Assembly (NCBI GenBank): GCA_049520215.1
Contig: JBEKPZ010000013.1
Coordinates: 1-64,000 of the forward strand
Origin: Bog-159 sp049520215
Lineage (GTDB): Bacteria > Acidobacteriota > Terriglobia > Bryobacterales > Bryobacteraceae
Length of the DNA stretch: 64,000 nucleotides
Reading direction: 5' to 3'
Position 1 is the first letter of the stretch; every line of letters starts with the position of its first letter. The notes below the pieces were generated by a model, which was given only the letters and a program-made list of their open reading frames with translations, ran no database searches and was not told the origin of the DNA. The position numbers were made by a program, and so were the translations under genes. Shown piece after piece: positions 43,781 through 52,682 of this stretch.

Positions 43781-44112
43781 GGACGCGCCCCGGATAAACC
43801 GCCCGATCTGGTCTGATTCCTTCCGACATTCCTTTCCCCGCGAACGTGTCGCCGAGGAACGAGCGCGACCCCTTGGGTGCGGACGCCGGGCTGGTATGAG
43901 GGAGCCATCCTGGCGGCGTCTGGGCGCGTCGTGGGCCGAACGCGCGAAGGGCGTCCATTCCTCCTTTCGGCCGCAGCCGCCAGTTTTGCCGTCCTTGGGA
44001 AGGGAACGAAATCCGCCACCAGTCGCGCGAGGTTGCGTCGGTAGCGACCGCCGCGACCAGTGTGTCCGCCGGAGCCCACGGGCGCGCCCGGGCCGAAAAA
44101 CGTCACATGGCG
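43781..44112. other. No supportable gene
   Basis: High-GC sequence behind the primase remnant. Long frames on both strands are Arg/Gly/Pro-rich without family motifs. It may belong to the same decayed mobile element, but nothing in it can be named. Confidence 0.4.
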
Positions 44113-44694
44113 TTAGCGAAATGCTGGAAACGCCGCGTGATTCCGTACTTGACGTGCCTGCCACAAATGCCGCCGCTCATGGGCCGCGATCCAGGTGAAG
44201 GTAAACTGCAGGTTGAATCTAAGCGGCCGGGCCTCCGGCGCGGGCACCTTGATGTGGGCCAGATCCAACCCGCTGGCTTGCTCCAGTTGCCGCGACAATT
44301 GCTCCTGTAAGCGCCGGAAAGTTGGCAGTACGGCCGCTATGGGCTGGCCGTATGCTGGGGTGAACGCACGCGGAGCCTTGTACTTGTGCTTGGACGGCGG
44401 CTCTGTGTGAGCGATAATCCACTTCCCCAGCCAGCCATACCCGAAGGGTCCATCCGCCAGACGGCCGCGCCCGCGCGCGTCCGCCAGAGTCGGTTCGAGC
44501 ATGCGCACACAGCGATCGCCCACCAGATTCAGATGCAGCAGGCACTCGGCCATCGACCAACTGTGCGCGTCCGGGCGCCAGTTGAATTGCGATTCCTGCA
44601 ACCCATCTACGAGCTCTGATGCTAGCGCTTTCGCCGCGGCAAATTGGCGGTCCAGTTCGGCAAGTTCGGGGGACAATGACGACGTGGTCAACAT
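44113..44694 (-). CDS. DinB-family protein
   Basis: 193 residues; four-helix DinB-like fold. Metal-ligand histidines expected in this family are visible: WSMAECLLHLN near residue 53 and AAHERRHLWQARQV near 175. The middle is YGWLGKWIIAHTEPPSKHKY. DinB-like enzymes include thiol-dependent transferases using bacillithiol, mycothiol or glutathione, and many uncharacterised members; a detoxification role is inference. Adjacent to two AhpD-like genes on the same strand with 36 bases between coding ends. Confidence 0.88.
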   Translation of the reverse strand: MLTTSSLSPELAELDRQFAAAKALASELVDGLQESQFNWRPDAHSWSMAECLLHLNLVGDRCVRMLEPTLADARGRGRLADGPFGYGWLGKWIIAHTEPPSKHKYKAPRAFTPAYGQPIAAVLPTFRRLQEQLSRQLEQASGLDLAHIKVPAPEARPLRFNLQFTFTWIAAHERRHLWQARQVRNHAAFPAFR

Positions 44695-44730
44695 ACTCTC
44701 ATACCGAAAGACGATAGTTAACGGATCCGG

Positions 44731-45306
44731 TCAGTCGCCACCCGCCCCCCGGGCTGCTTTGATATATCCCAGTACACCTACATAGCCCTCCTGCGCAACG
44801 CCGGCAGCCCTCTCCCGAAAGCCGCCTATGTCCGTGGGCGACCATGTGGCTAACCCGTCTACATAGCGGTTATACATGCAAAAAGCGGCAGCAATCAAAA
44901 CCGTGTCGTGGATCTCCCGGTCCGTTGCGCCCTCTCGCCGCGCGCGTTCGACGTCCTCCGGCTGAACGTCTTTCCCGGAGCGCTGCACTTTACCCGCGAT
45001 AGCCAGCAGCGCCTTGAGTTTGTCCGAAATGGCCGCGTGTTCGAAATCGCGCTTCACTTCCTGGACGATGTCCTCGTTGCCGCTGAGGTGATGGGCCGCA
45101 ATCGCGCCATGGGCGGTCTGACAGTAGAAGCAATCGTTCCGGGAAGAAACATAGGTGGCGATGAGTTCGCGTTCTCCGGGCGTCAGCGTGCTTTCATCGT
45201 GCAGCAGCACTTGGGCAATCTCGGATAGGGGCACTGCGGTCTCGGGACGGAACGCAAACAGGCCGCGAATGCCGGGCAACCCCGCTGGAACTCGAATATG
45301 TGGCAT
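44731..45306 (-). CDS. AhpD/carboxymuconolactone-decarboxylase family protein 1
   Basis: 191 residues, all-helical peroxidase-related family. The redox site RNDCFYCQTAHG gives Cys59, Cys62 and His66, preceded by the GERELIATYVSS helix with the conserved Glu. A second conserved block is DREIHDTVLIAAAFCMYNRY. Such proteins reduce hydroperoxides as small oligomers. It follows its paralogue by 12 bases, so the two are co-transcribed. About 70% of residues appear shared with the paralogue by eye. Confidence 0.9.
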   Translation of the reverse strand: MPHIRVPAGLPGIRGLFAFRPETAVPLSEIAQVLLHDESTLTPGERELIATYVSSRNDCFYCQTAHGAIAAHHLSGNEDIVQEVKRDFEHAAISDKLKALLAIAGKVQRSGKDVQPEDVERARREGATDREIHDTVLIAAAFCMYNRYVDGLATWSPTDIGGFRERAAGVAQEGYVGVLGYIKAARGAGGD

Positions 45307-45318
45307 GCTTCCTCTCCT

Positions 45319-45891
45319 TTAGCTGGCGTTGCCGGCCGCCGCTGGCAGGCCGTCGGTGGACGCCACATACCCCTCCCGGGCCAACCGGGCCCCCGGATCG
45401 CGGTACGCATTCGGCTCATGAGGCGCCCAAGTGGCCAATCCGTCCACATACCGGTTGTACATACAGAAGGCCGCGGCGATCAACACTGTGTCGTGGATCT
45501 CCAGATCAGTGGCCCCGAGCCGCCGGGCACGCTCGACGTCGCCGGTCTGGACGTTCTTGCCGGCACGCTGCACTGCGCCGGCAAGAGCCAGCAGAGCTTT
45601 GAGCTTGTCCGAAACTGGCGCTCCCTCCGCGCTCTCCTTCACGTCCAGGACGAGCTGCTCATTGCCACCAAGGTGATAAGCCGCCACCGCGCCATGGATG
45701 GTCTGGCAGAAAAAGCAATCGTTCCGCGAGGAAACGTAAGTGGCGATTAGTTCGCGCTCGCCGGGTGACAGAGAACTGGGACCACGCAGCAAGATGTCCG
45801 CCAGCTCGTTCAAGGGCTTGGCGGTCTCCGGCCGAAAGGCCATGGGTCCCAGGATACCGGGCAGTCCCTCTGGAAGTTTAATATGAGGCAT
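45319..45891 (-). CDS. AhpD/carboxymuconolactone-decarboxylase family protein 2
   Basis: 190 residues, tandem paralogue of the gene at 44731. Redox site RNDCFFCQTIHG with Cys59, Cys62 and His66; same GERELIATYVSS and EIHDTVLIAAAFCMYNRY blocks. It is the first gene of the pair. The remnant of an SCO-type gene lies 65 bases upstream on the same strand, so an original SCO-AhpD-AhpD unit concerned with redox or copper stress is possible but not proven. Confidence 0.9.
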   Translation of the reverse strand: MPHIKLPEGLPGILGPMAFRPETAKPLNELADILLRGPSSLSPGERELIATYVSSRNDCFFCQTIHGAVAAYHLGGNEQLVLDVKESAEGAPVSDKLKALLALAGAVQRAGKNVQTGDVERARRLGATDLEIHDTVLIAAAFCMYNRYVDGLATWAPHEPNAYRDPGARLAREGYVASTDGLPAAAGNAS

Positions 45892-45956
45892 TCCTGATTA
45901 TCCAACTCTGAAGATTATGGGCCGAATCGGAGCTTTAGGTCAATAATGCTTATGTA

Positions 45957-46142
45957 CTATTCTTTTTGATCCAGGACAGCCTCCACAAAGTCGCCCAATT
46001 GTTCCGCACTGAACTCATTCCCCTCGAAATTGGCGGCCAACTTCCCCTGCCGATCGATAATGATGGTGTGCAGGGAATGCGTCAGGGCGCCCTCGTCCGG
46101 CCAGAAGTTCACTCCGAACCTGCGGCACACGGTCTTGAGCAC
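45957..46142 (-). pseudogene. SCO1/SenC family C-terminal fragment
   Basis: About 60 residues remain: RRFGVNFWPDEGALTHSLHT, IIIDRQGKLAANFEGNEFSA and EQLGDFVEAVLDQ. This matches the end of SCO copper-chaperone/thioredoxin-fold proteins, including the late conserved His (THS) of the copper site. The CxxxC part is missing because hairpin-array copy o begins two bases upstream of this stretch. It is therefore a gene cut by the repeat. Confidence 0.75.
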
Positions 46143-46143
46143 A

Positions 46144-46280
46144 GTGGGGCGGGCTATTCAGCCCGCGGACCCGCTCTCTAGCGGGTCCAGCCGCCTGAAA
46201 AGGCGTCCCCAGAGGGGACCCCAGGCCAGGATTGGCCGCCCCACACGGGCGTCTGAGTACTCTCCGGGATTTCGGACGCA
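46144..46280. repeat. Hairpin-array repeat copy o, with left half of a 113-bp inverted repeat
   Basis: Array 46144-46244: GTGGGG, arms GCGGGCTATTCAGCCCGC, GACCCGCTCTCTAGCGGGTC, GCCGCCTGAAAAGGCG, GTCCCCAGAGGGGAC, GGCCAGGATTGGCC, CCCCAC. Bases 46168-46280 match 48844-48956 as an inverted repeat with a single mismatch noted by eye. The 90 bases after it up to 46370 show nothing. Confidence 0.9.
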
Positions 46281-46370
46281 GCCCTCCGACAAATCAAGGA
46301 TAGGCGGAGACATCAGGCTACACGATCTTCGATGTTATAGGCGAAAGATATATCTCGTGGGGTTGAAGGC

Positions 46371-47672
46371 TTACCGGATCGACCGGAATCCGCACAGCCG
46401 GCAAAGTATCCAGGCGCCTGCGCGCAAGATGTTCAGGAGTGCGCCAAAAGCAGCAGTAGACAGTACGCCGCGCGGCCGCAGACGCGAGTATAGGCCGTTC
46501 ACGCTCCAGGCTGCCGCCGTATAAATCGTCGCCGCCCGCTCGATGCCCACCCGGTCTCTTACCGGCCAGTCGTACACGAGCCTTTCGATGCCGCCGTTAA
46601 AGAACGTTCCCATTTGCAGAACTCGTGCGCTATATGACTTTCCGGACATGGACGACATCTCGGACTTGCTCCTGGCCGCCGCGATGAGTGCCGACGCTTC
46701 TTCCGCGTGCCTCAGAGCCGAGGTAACGCCGTTGGAGGTGATGGGATCGAGCATCGAGGCAGCCTCGCCCGCAATTACCCAGTTCGGGCCGGTAACTCTA
46801 CGATAAGTCCGGCAACTGAAAGACGTTACCTTGGGAACCGTGGCGGGCTCACTTTGCAAGAGGGACGCCAGACGCCCGAAGCGCGCAAGTTGGCCCCTGA
46901 AGATGTCCTCGACTGCGATCCCAGCATCCCGCCCTTTCTTCATGGCTTCGCCAGTCGTAACATATCCGACACTCAACGTATTTGGACCGATAGGGATTTC
47001 CCAAATCCAATCCTGGTACTCCCCTCGCACTGGGTCCATGTAAATGGTTGTTCCTTCTTGCGCCGGCGGGGCGGCGAAATAGGACCACAGGCAAACCTTG
47101 CGAGGCCCGTACGCAACGGCGGAAAGGTTGAATTCCCGCGCCAGCAAACTGGTGAATGAGCCCGAGGCGTCGACGTACCAGGGCGAGGTAAATCGCGCGC
47201 CCGATGCTGTTTGTATCGCGCGAATCCGCTTCCCGGTCCTCTCCACTTTGAGACCTTTATCGTGGACTACCTGGACTCCACGTCGTACAATCAAGTCTTG
47301 CAGTGCCCTGTCTAAGCGCATCCGATCGACATGGATCGTGCGCAGTGCGACGTGAAACGGCGCTTGGGCCACCCACGGAGCGGGCCGGAAATCCTTCGCT
47401 TCCCCCTCTCCCAACTGCAAAGTCACGCCGTGTTTGTACGTCGCGATTCCCGCATGGATCAGATCTTCCGCAGGCAGACCCAAGGCGCTTAACAAGTCGG
47501 GAGAGGCCCAGTCCAGTGACTCACCGACAGGCTGCCGAACTCCGGTTTCGGGTTCGATGCAAACGACACGGAAACCAGCCTTCGCCAGATGCAGAGAGGC
47601 AGCCATGCCAGCCAATCCGGCGCCGATCACGGTGACATCGAAACTGTACGCAGTGCCTGGCTGCATTTCCAT
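46371..47672 (-). CDS. FAD-dependent oxidoreductase (geranylgeranyl reductase/halogenase-like)
   Basis: 433 residues from the ATG at 47672. N-terminal Rossmann site VIGAGLAGMAASLHLAKAG and then VCIEPE; second FAD motif near residue 295, NWVIAGEAASMLDPITSNGV, with the GEAA-x-x-x-DP pattern of the p-hydroxybenzoate hydroxylase/geranylgeranyl reductase group. The middle contains RTIHVDRMRLDRALQDLIV. No halogenase WxWxIP signature, although WIWEIPIG (~230) is close. Substrate unknown. The C-terminal 60 residues hold a membrane-like helix. It follows the MetE-like gene by 22 bases, so they form a two-gene unit. Confidence 0.82.
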   Translation of the reverse strand: MEMQPGTAYSFDVTVIGAGLAGMAASLHLAKAGFRVVCIEPETGVRQPVGESLDWASPDLLSALGLPAEDLIHAGIATYKHGVTLQLGEGEAKDFRPAPWVAQAPFHVALRTIHVDRMRLDRALQDLIVRRGVQVVHDKGLKVERTGKRIRAIQTASGARFTSPWYVDASGSFTSLLAREFNLSAVAYGPRKVCLWSYFAAPPAQEGTTIYMDPVRGEYQDWIWEIPIGPNTLSVGYVTTGEAMKKGRDAGIAVEDIFRGQLARFGRLASLLQSEPATVPKVTSFSCRTYRRVTGPNWVIAGEAASMLDPITSNGVTSALRHAEEASALIAAARSKSEMSSMSGKSYSARVLQMGTFFNGGIERLVYDWPVRDRVGIERAATIYTAAAWSVNGLYSRLRPRGVLSTAAFGALLNILRAGAWILCRLCGFRSIR

Positions 47673-47694
47673 TGTGCGGCAAAGAATACGGCGC

Positions 47695-48789
47695 CTACTG
47701 CAAGACTTGGGCGGCCAGTTGTGTACCTTCCACGCGCGCCCGGACCTTGGCGAAGGCGATTTCGCGCGAGGTCGAAGTGTCGTCCGCAAAGGGCGCGAAG
47801 CCGCAGTCGTCAGTGGTACCGAATTGCGCCGCCGGTAGGAACCTGGCTGCCAGCAGCACCCGCTCGCGCACCTGAGCGGGCGTTTCTATAGTGGGGTCGA
47901 TAGGATCGATAACGCCAACGAAAACTGTCTGTCCGGGCTGCATGTGCCGGCCGATAATCTCCAATACCCGCACCGGATCCTTGTCACTCGCCAACTGCAC
48001 GTAGAAGCGCCCCACGTGCAACCGGAACAGCGCAGGCAGTAATCCGGCATAATCCACGGCGGCGCTGTGGGTAGCATCCCGGTCGCCGCCCGGACACGTA
48101 TGCACGCCGATACGCTGGCGCTCTTCTGTCGAGAAATGATCGAGCACCCGGTTATTCAGGGCGATGAAGTTCTCGAGCAAGCCTCCCGATGGGTCGAGCC
48201 TGAGGGAAAGGCGCCCTTCCGTGAAATCGATCTGCACGCTATCGGCGCCCTGTTCGAGGCAGCTACGGATATCGGCCACTGCTTCTCCCACCAGATCCGC
48301 AAGGAAAGCCTCGCGCGAGTATCCCGGAATTTCCGAGGCCGGGTAAAGCAGGCTGAGAGCAGATGCCGAAATCACCGCTTGTTTCACCGGCAACGTCGTC
48401 AGGCGTTTGGCCGCCGCCAGATACGTCGCCGCGTGGACCCCGTAGCGGAACGGACCCGAAGTCAATCGGGGCAATTGCCGTGTGTGCCCATCTTCGAAAG
48501 GAATCACTACGCCATCGGGCGCCAGATTGGACACGCCTTCGAGCGGATACGTTGCAAAGCTGGACTTGGTCTGTTCTCCGTCGGTAATAACGGGAGAGCC
48601 GGTCTCCTCAAAGAGGCGGATGGTATCCCGTAGCGCGACCCCGGCAACGCGTGCGAATTCGCCGGCTGTCATCCGGCCTTCCTGCGCGGCCTGACGAGCT
48701 GCAATCAGTTCCGCCGGCCGCGGAATGCTCCCGATCGGTTCAGTAGGTATGCGCAAACCAGTCCCCCTCGGTTCCAAGGATAGATCCAT
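47695..48789 (-). CDS. MetE C-terminal-like cobalamin-independent methyltransferase
   Basis: 364 residues, half the length of MetE, corresponding to its catalytic C-terminal domain. Zinc-site residues are visible: HTC at 230-232 (His230, Cys232) and Cys329 in TTDDCG. The start IPTEPIGSIPRP is the family's N-terminal strand. Such short proteins transfer a methyl group to a thiol but often not in standard methionine synthesis. The ATG at 48789 is immediately preceded by a 48-base upstream motif also found before the response regulator gene. It lies between the arms of a 113-bp inverted repeat. Confidence 0.85.
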   Translation of the reverse strand: MDLSLEPRGTGLRIPTEPIGSIPRPAELIAARQAAQEGRMTAGEFARVAGVALRDTIRLFEETGSPVITDGEQTKSSFATYPLEGVSNLAPDGVVIPFEDGHTRQLPRLTSGPFRYGVHAATYLAAAKRLTTLPVKQAVISASALSLLYPASEIPGYSREAFLADLVGEAVADIRSCLEQGADSVQIDFTEGRLSLRLDPSGGLLENFIALNNRVLDHFSTEERQRIGVHTCPGGDRDATHSAAVDYAGLLPALFRLHVGRFYVQLASDKDPVRVLEIIGRHMQPGQTVFVGVIDPIDPTIETPAQVRERVLLAARFLPAAQFGTTDDCGFAPFADDTSTSREIAFAKVRARVEGTQLAAQVLQ

Positions 48790-48837
48790 TCAAGCTAACC
48801 GAACGAGATGCCGGCGCACAATAATTGAAATCAACTA
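48790..48837 (-). promoter_or_regulatory. Shared bipartite upstream motif, copy 1
   Basis: On the minus strand TAGTTGATTTCAATTATTGT then G, 15 variable bases, and CGGTTAGCTTGA, ending directly at the ATG. The same two blocks with the same spacing occur at 53322-53369 before an unrelated gene. It could be a promoter or a binding site. It ends at its upstream side exactly where the small mobile element begins. Confidence 0.5.
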
Positions 48838-48996
48838 GTGTAGTGCGTCCGAAATCCCGGAGAGTATTCAGACGCCCGTGTGGGGCGGCCAATCCTGGCC
48901 TGGGGTCCCCTCTGGGGACGCCTTTTCAGGCGGCTGGACCCGCTAGAGAGCGGGTCTGTGCACATAATCGTCGATCTGCGCGACGCACTACACTAG
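48835..48996. mobile_element. 162-bp MITE-like element containing a hairpin array (copy p)
   Basis: Perfect 15-bp terminal inverted repeats, CTAGTGTAGTGCGTC at 48835-48849 and its complement at 48982-48996. CTAG or TA would be the target duplication. Internal bases 48844-48956 form the inverse of 46168-46280 and include the hairpin arms GGCCAATCCTGGCC, GTCCCCTCTGGGGAC, CGCCTTTTCAGGCG and GACCCGCTAGAGAGCGGGTC. No coding capacity. Confidence 0.75.
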
Positions 48997-49004
48997 GAGA
49001 GCGA

Positions 49005-52000
49005 TCAGCGTGTGTCTTGATACCACAACGCTCTCGCAAAGCGTTCCGCGGTGATATAGCGGGTGTGAAACACCTGCCAATCCAAAGGATGCAGGCGATA
49101 GGCTCTATCCTGCTCGAGGGATGTGGGCGGAGCCGTATAGTCCTTCATCGCGTGATAGGGCAGGGGCAGCACCGTGCTGGGAAATTGAAAATTATAATCG
49201 CCTTCTTTCATCCATCCGTCGCCGATGAAAACGAAGTCGCGCGTCCAACCGGCAGCGGGCGGAGGCACGGCGGCGAACCGCATCCGCACCTCATCACCTG
49301 AGTTGACAATCACGATGCGGTCGTCGATTTTTTCGAGCAGCTCGCGCACACCGCCATAGCGCGTATAGTAGCCCTCCAGATTGCGCCACTGCTGAGCAGT
49401 TCCCGCGATGGTGTCATAGTGCGCCAGTTCCGGCGATGAGGGGCCGTCCTGTGTCACCAACGAGAAGCCCCGGTAGCGTAACTCGGCTTCCGATAGCCTC
49501 AGGCGCTGTGTCTTTACTAGCTCATTCGGCAGACCTGCAGCCCACGCCAGCCTGTCCCAATACACTTCCATGCTGGTACGCAAACGGAGCTTGCGGGGCG
49601 CGGCTGCCCGGAAGATGCCGGTCAAATCGAAGACGACGGTCTTCAATCGGCCTGCCGGTATACCAAGGTGATTTCGCGCGGTGAGCCAATGCCCGGTCCG
49701 GTCGGGAACCTCGATGCTCAAGTCTTGCGGCGTGGGGCCGCTTCCCTGGCTGCGCGCCATAGTGATGGTATCGTCCCACGGGTGCAGAAAGCCGTCGCCG
49801 ATCAGGTAAAGCGGCCCTGTGCGCGGCGCATCGTCCGGCAATGCGAGCTCTACCCAGTGATCGCGAGTTAGTCCTTGGTACTGCCCGACCCCAAAGGTAT
49901 TCAGATAGTTAGCGTCGACTTTTTGAATCGCGCCGCTCACATCTCGCCCGGCATCGTCCTTTGCGCCGGCAAAACTTCTCGGCTCGCCCGTCACATACAG
50001 TTTGAGGGGCGCGGGAGGATCGGCCACGCGCTCGTCCACGTAGACGCGCGACTGTTGCGGATGATCGACAACCAGCAACGAATAATAGTCGATGTAGTAG
50101 GTCTCCCAGTATTCGTCCGTCAGGCGCAGGTCGTAGTACCCATCCCGCGGGGCAAGCTGGTCGCCGTCGATTTTGAACCATTGCTGGGTCTGTTGAATCG
50201 GTTCCAATCTTGTTGTGCTGATGTGCGCTCCCAGCGGCGCAGACATGGGGGCAACGTCTTTTAAGAACCGCATCGCGTGTCCGTCCCATGCAAAAAGAAA
50301 TGGACAGGAACCTTTCAAACGTTGCTGAGCGAGCACGGACTGGTCCGATTTCAAGTTAAATTCGGTTTGAATTAAGCCATTCGGCCATACGATACGGGCG
50401 AATTCGACTCCGGTGTGCTCGCCCAATCCGAAGTGCAGAACCGGTGCGCTGATGATTTGTTTCTGCGTAAGCAGGTCGGACCGAATCTCGATCTCGCCGC
50501 CTATGCCGAATGGATTGATGCGCTGATCTCCGTTCGCCGTGGCGGCTCTGGTGCGAATCACTTGCCAGTTATAGTTCTTTGCGCCTCGATTGGTGAATTG
50601 GACGGCGGTCCGGCTGTTCGACAGCCCGATGCCATCCAGTCGGCCATCCTGATTCAGATCCGCCAGCGCCCAGCAGTCGGAATTCAGTTTGCCGGCCAGC
50701 GGCGCGAAGCCTTTTCCATTTCCCAGGAAGATCTGGTCGCCTACGACTATGTCCAGACTGCCATTGTTATCCAAATCCGCCAATAGCAGGCTCGCCGGTC
50801 CAGGACCGTTGGCCAGCCTGGCGTTGGCGATTTTCGCGAAATCCCATTCCGTACTGGAGTCCTGGCCCGACAGCCGAACAATGCTGAAATCGCTCCGCAG
50901 CAGGACGAAATCGATCAGTCCGTCTCCATTCACGTCCCCTGCAGCGACCGCCAGATTGTGGTCCGCCAGTTGCGGCGGGACGGTGCGCCTCCGGTAGAAG
51001 CCTTGCCGCTCGTTCTTGAAGACTTGCAGGTTCCCGTGGCCGTCGATCAGTGCCACATCGGGCACGCCATTACCATGGAGGTCGCCGAAAGTGAAACCGG
51101 TCATCCCATCGACTCCCTGGAACGGTTGAACCGGCGCGAAGGTGCCATCGCCGTTATTCCGCAAAACGATTGGTGCCCCGTGCGGCACTCCCAAGACAAC
51201 GTCCAAGTCTCCATCCAGATCGAAGTCGAAGGCCCATGCGCCCGTGTATGATCCATTCACGATTCCCGCGGGCAGTTTCGTTTTGGCTGTCACATCGATG
51301 AAGCGCTGCGGCGTATCTTGAAGGTAAATTCTGACTCCGCCCGGCGTGGCGAGGACCAAATCCGTCTTGAAATCGTAGTTCAAGTCGGCGCCTAGAATTG
51401 CATTCCTCCCGAGGGTCGTGAGTGAAGACTGGCCGCGCGTGCTGGGCAGGGGCAAGGTTGCGCCACCTTCCACGTGGACGCCCGTCGCATCCGCCCACAC
51501 AATCCGCGAACCGCCTTCTCCATCCAGAGGCAACGATCCGATCCAGGCGATATTCCCCGCGGACACCGCGCTTATGGCCTGCTCTTCGAAGTGAAGCTGC
51601 ATATCGGGTGAGGCCGGCTCCGAAGAGGGCGAAGGCAGCTTCAAAAACTTCAAGAATGGCTCTCCAATCGAAGTCGCGGGCGCTTTCACTTCATCCAAAT
51701 TCCGGCGATAACTGGCGACCCGAATCAGCGTATTGCGAAGAAACTGAACCTGGATTCCGGCGGTCCTCATATCGGCGGTCTCAGCGGCTTGTCGCAGCCG
51801 GGTGAGCTGCTGCTGCGCAGGCTCGGGCCAATTCGCGGTGTTCCGCCCCAGGCTGGCCACGGCGCTTTTCAATCGGGATTCGTCTTTCCGCTTCGCAGCC
51901 AGATGGGCGATGTCGAGCAGGATGGCTTCATTGTCAGGCCGGATTTTCAAGATCTGTTCCAGCAGTTTTCCCGCGTCCGCGTCGCTGGTGGCGGTTTGCT

Positions 52001-52454
52001 GGCGTCCGGTCTCCGTTGCCCAGGAATACAGAGCTCTTAGATTCGAACTGTCGAGAGAGACAGCCTTCTGGTAATGCGCGATCGCTTCCGCAATCCTGCC
52101 GCGCTTGGCCTCAACCAGGCCGAGTAGACCCTCAATCCGGCTATTATCCGGAGCCAGGCCGTGCGCTGTCTCGAAGGTTTGGTAAGCCGTGTCGAATTCT
52201 TGCTGGCGGGCTTGCAGAAGGCCCAAATCGACCCAGCTTGCCGGCTCTGCCGGCGCGATCTGGGTGGCATGCGTGAGCCCGTTACGGGCGTTCACATCCT
52301 CGCCCGACTGGAGCGCCGCCACGCCAAGATAAAATGCCGAACACAACTCGCGATATTTCGGCGAGCCTGGTTCAGGAAGTCCAGTGTGCCGGTTACAACC
52401 GGAACAGAGAAGTGCAATGGGGAGCGAAACCGCCATGACGAGCCTAAGCTTCAT
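49005..52454 (-). CDS. TPR lipoprotein with FG-GAP propeller and ASPIC/UnbV-type C-terminal part (CRTAC1-like)
   Basis: 1149 residues from the ATG at 52454, which begins a lipoprotein signal (MAVSLPIALLCSGCN, lipobox Cys). Residues ~25-190 are TPR repeats (AIAHYQKAVSLDSSNLRALY). Residues ~300-620 hold FG-GAP/VCBS repeats with calcium-type D-x-D-x-D-G loops (DFDLDGDLDVVLGV, DVNGDGLIDFVLL, DLDNNGSLDIVVGD). The ASPIC/UnbV-type segment then reads IGGEIEIRSDL and FGLGEHTGVEFARIVWPNG. The last 450 residues form a further beta-rich region without a known family. Probably a surface scaffold; function unknown. Starting upstream would translate repeat copy q. Confidence 0.85.
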   Translation of the reverse strand: MKLRLVMAVSLPIALLCSGCNRHTGLPEPGSPKYRELCSAFYLGVAALQSGEDVNARNGLTHATQIAPAEPASWVDLGLLQARQQEFDTAYQTFETAHGLAPDNSRIEGLLGLVEAKRGRIAEAIAHYQKAVSLDSSNLRALYSWATETGRQQTATSDADAGKLLEQILKIRPDNEAILLDIAHLAAKRKDESRLKSAVASLGRNTANWPEPAQQQLTRLRQAAETADMRTAGIQVQFLRNTLIRVASYRRNLDEVKAPATSIGEPFLKFLKLPSPSSEPASPDMQLHFEEQAISAVSAGNIAWIGSLPLDGEGGSRIVWADATGVHVEGGATLPLPSTRGQSSLTTLGRNAILGADLNYDFKTDLVLATPGGVRIYLQDTPQRFIDVTAKTKLPAGIVNGSYTGAWAFDFDLDGDLDVVLGVPHGAPIVLRNNGDGTFAPVQPFQGVDGMTGFTFGDLHGNGVPDVALIDGHGNLQVFKNERQGFYRRRTVPPQLADHNLAVAAGDVNGDGLIDFVLLRSDFSIVRLSGQDSSTEWDFAKIANARLANGPGPASLLLADLDNNGSLDIVVGDQIFLGNGKGFAPLAGKLNSDCWALADLNQDGRLDGIGLSNSRTAVQFTNRGAKNYNWQVIRTRAATANGDQRINPFGIGGEIEIRSDLLTQKQIISAPVLHFGLGEHTGVEFARIVWPNGLIQTEFNLKSDQSVLAQQRLKGSCPFLFAWDGHAMRFLKDVAPMSAPLGAHISTTRLEPIQQTQQWFKIDGDQLAPRDGYYDLRLTDEYWETYYIDYYSLLVVDHPQQSRVYVDERVADPPAPLKLYVTGEPRSFAGAKDDAGRDVSGAIQKVDANYLNTFGVGQYQGLTRDHWVELALPDDAPRTGPLYLIGDGFLHPWDDTITMARSQGSGPTPQDLSIEVPDRTGHWLTARNHLGIPAGRLKTVVFDLTGIFRAAAPRKLRLRTSMEVYWDRLAWAAGLPNELVKTQRLRLSEAELRYRGFSLVTQDGPSSPELAHYDTIAGTAQQWRNLEGYYTRYGGVRELLEKIDDRIVIVNSGDEVRMRFAAVPPPAAGWTRDFVFIGDGWMKEGDYNFQFPSTVLPLPYHAMKDYTAPPTSLEQDRAYRLHPLDWQVFHTRYITAERFARALWYQDTR

Positions 52455-52519
52455 TCGTGGAATACCCAGATCGGACACAGAATTTCCGGTAGTGGGTACG
52501 TTTGGGAGTTGCGAGGCTT

Positions 52520-52606
52520 GTGGGGCGGGCAATTCTGCCCGCAGCCGGCTTTCAGCCGGCTCTGGCCGCCTGAAAAGGCGGCTGCGGCCAAGATTGGCCG
52601 CCCCAC
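52520..52606. repeat. Hairpin-array intergenic repeat, copy q (complete, 87 bp)
   Basis: Bounded by GTGGGG and CCCCAC. Arms GCGGGCAATTCTGCCCGC, GCCGGCTTTCAGCCGGC, GCCGCCTGAAAAGGCGGC and GCGGCCAAGATTGGCCGC. Same order and length as copy m. Confidence 0.93.
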
Positions 52607-52682
52607 AAAAGCAAAATGACCACCACCAAATTTCCGAGTGCAAATGGGTGCATTATACCTCAGCCAACAGGGCTCACTGAGG

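Noticed and set aside
43417..44106. 229-codon minus-strand frame opposite the phage primase remnant
   Set aside because: Arg/Pro/Gly-rich, no motif, and the plus strand has recognisable primase similarity.
46280..46286. Terminal inverted repeat of the MITE-like element at array copy o
   Set aside because: Similarity stops at GGACGCA; the remaining bases of the 15-bp end are absent, so copy o is not a complete element of this type.
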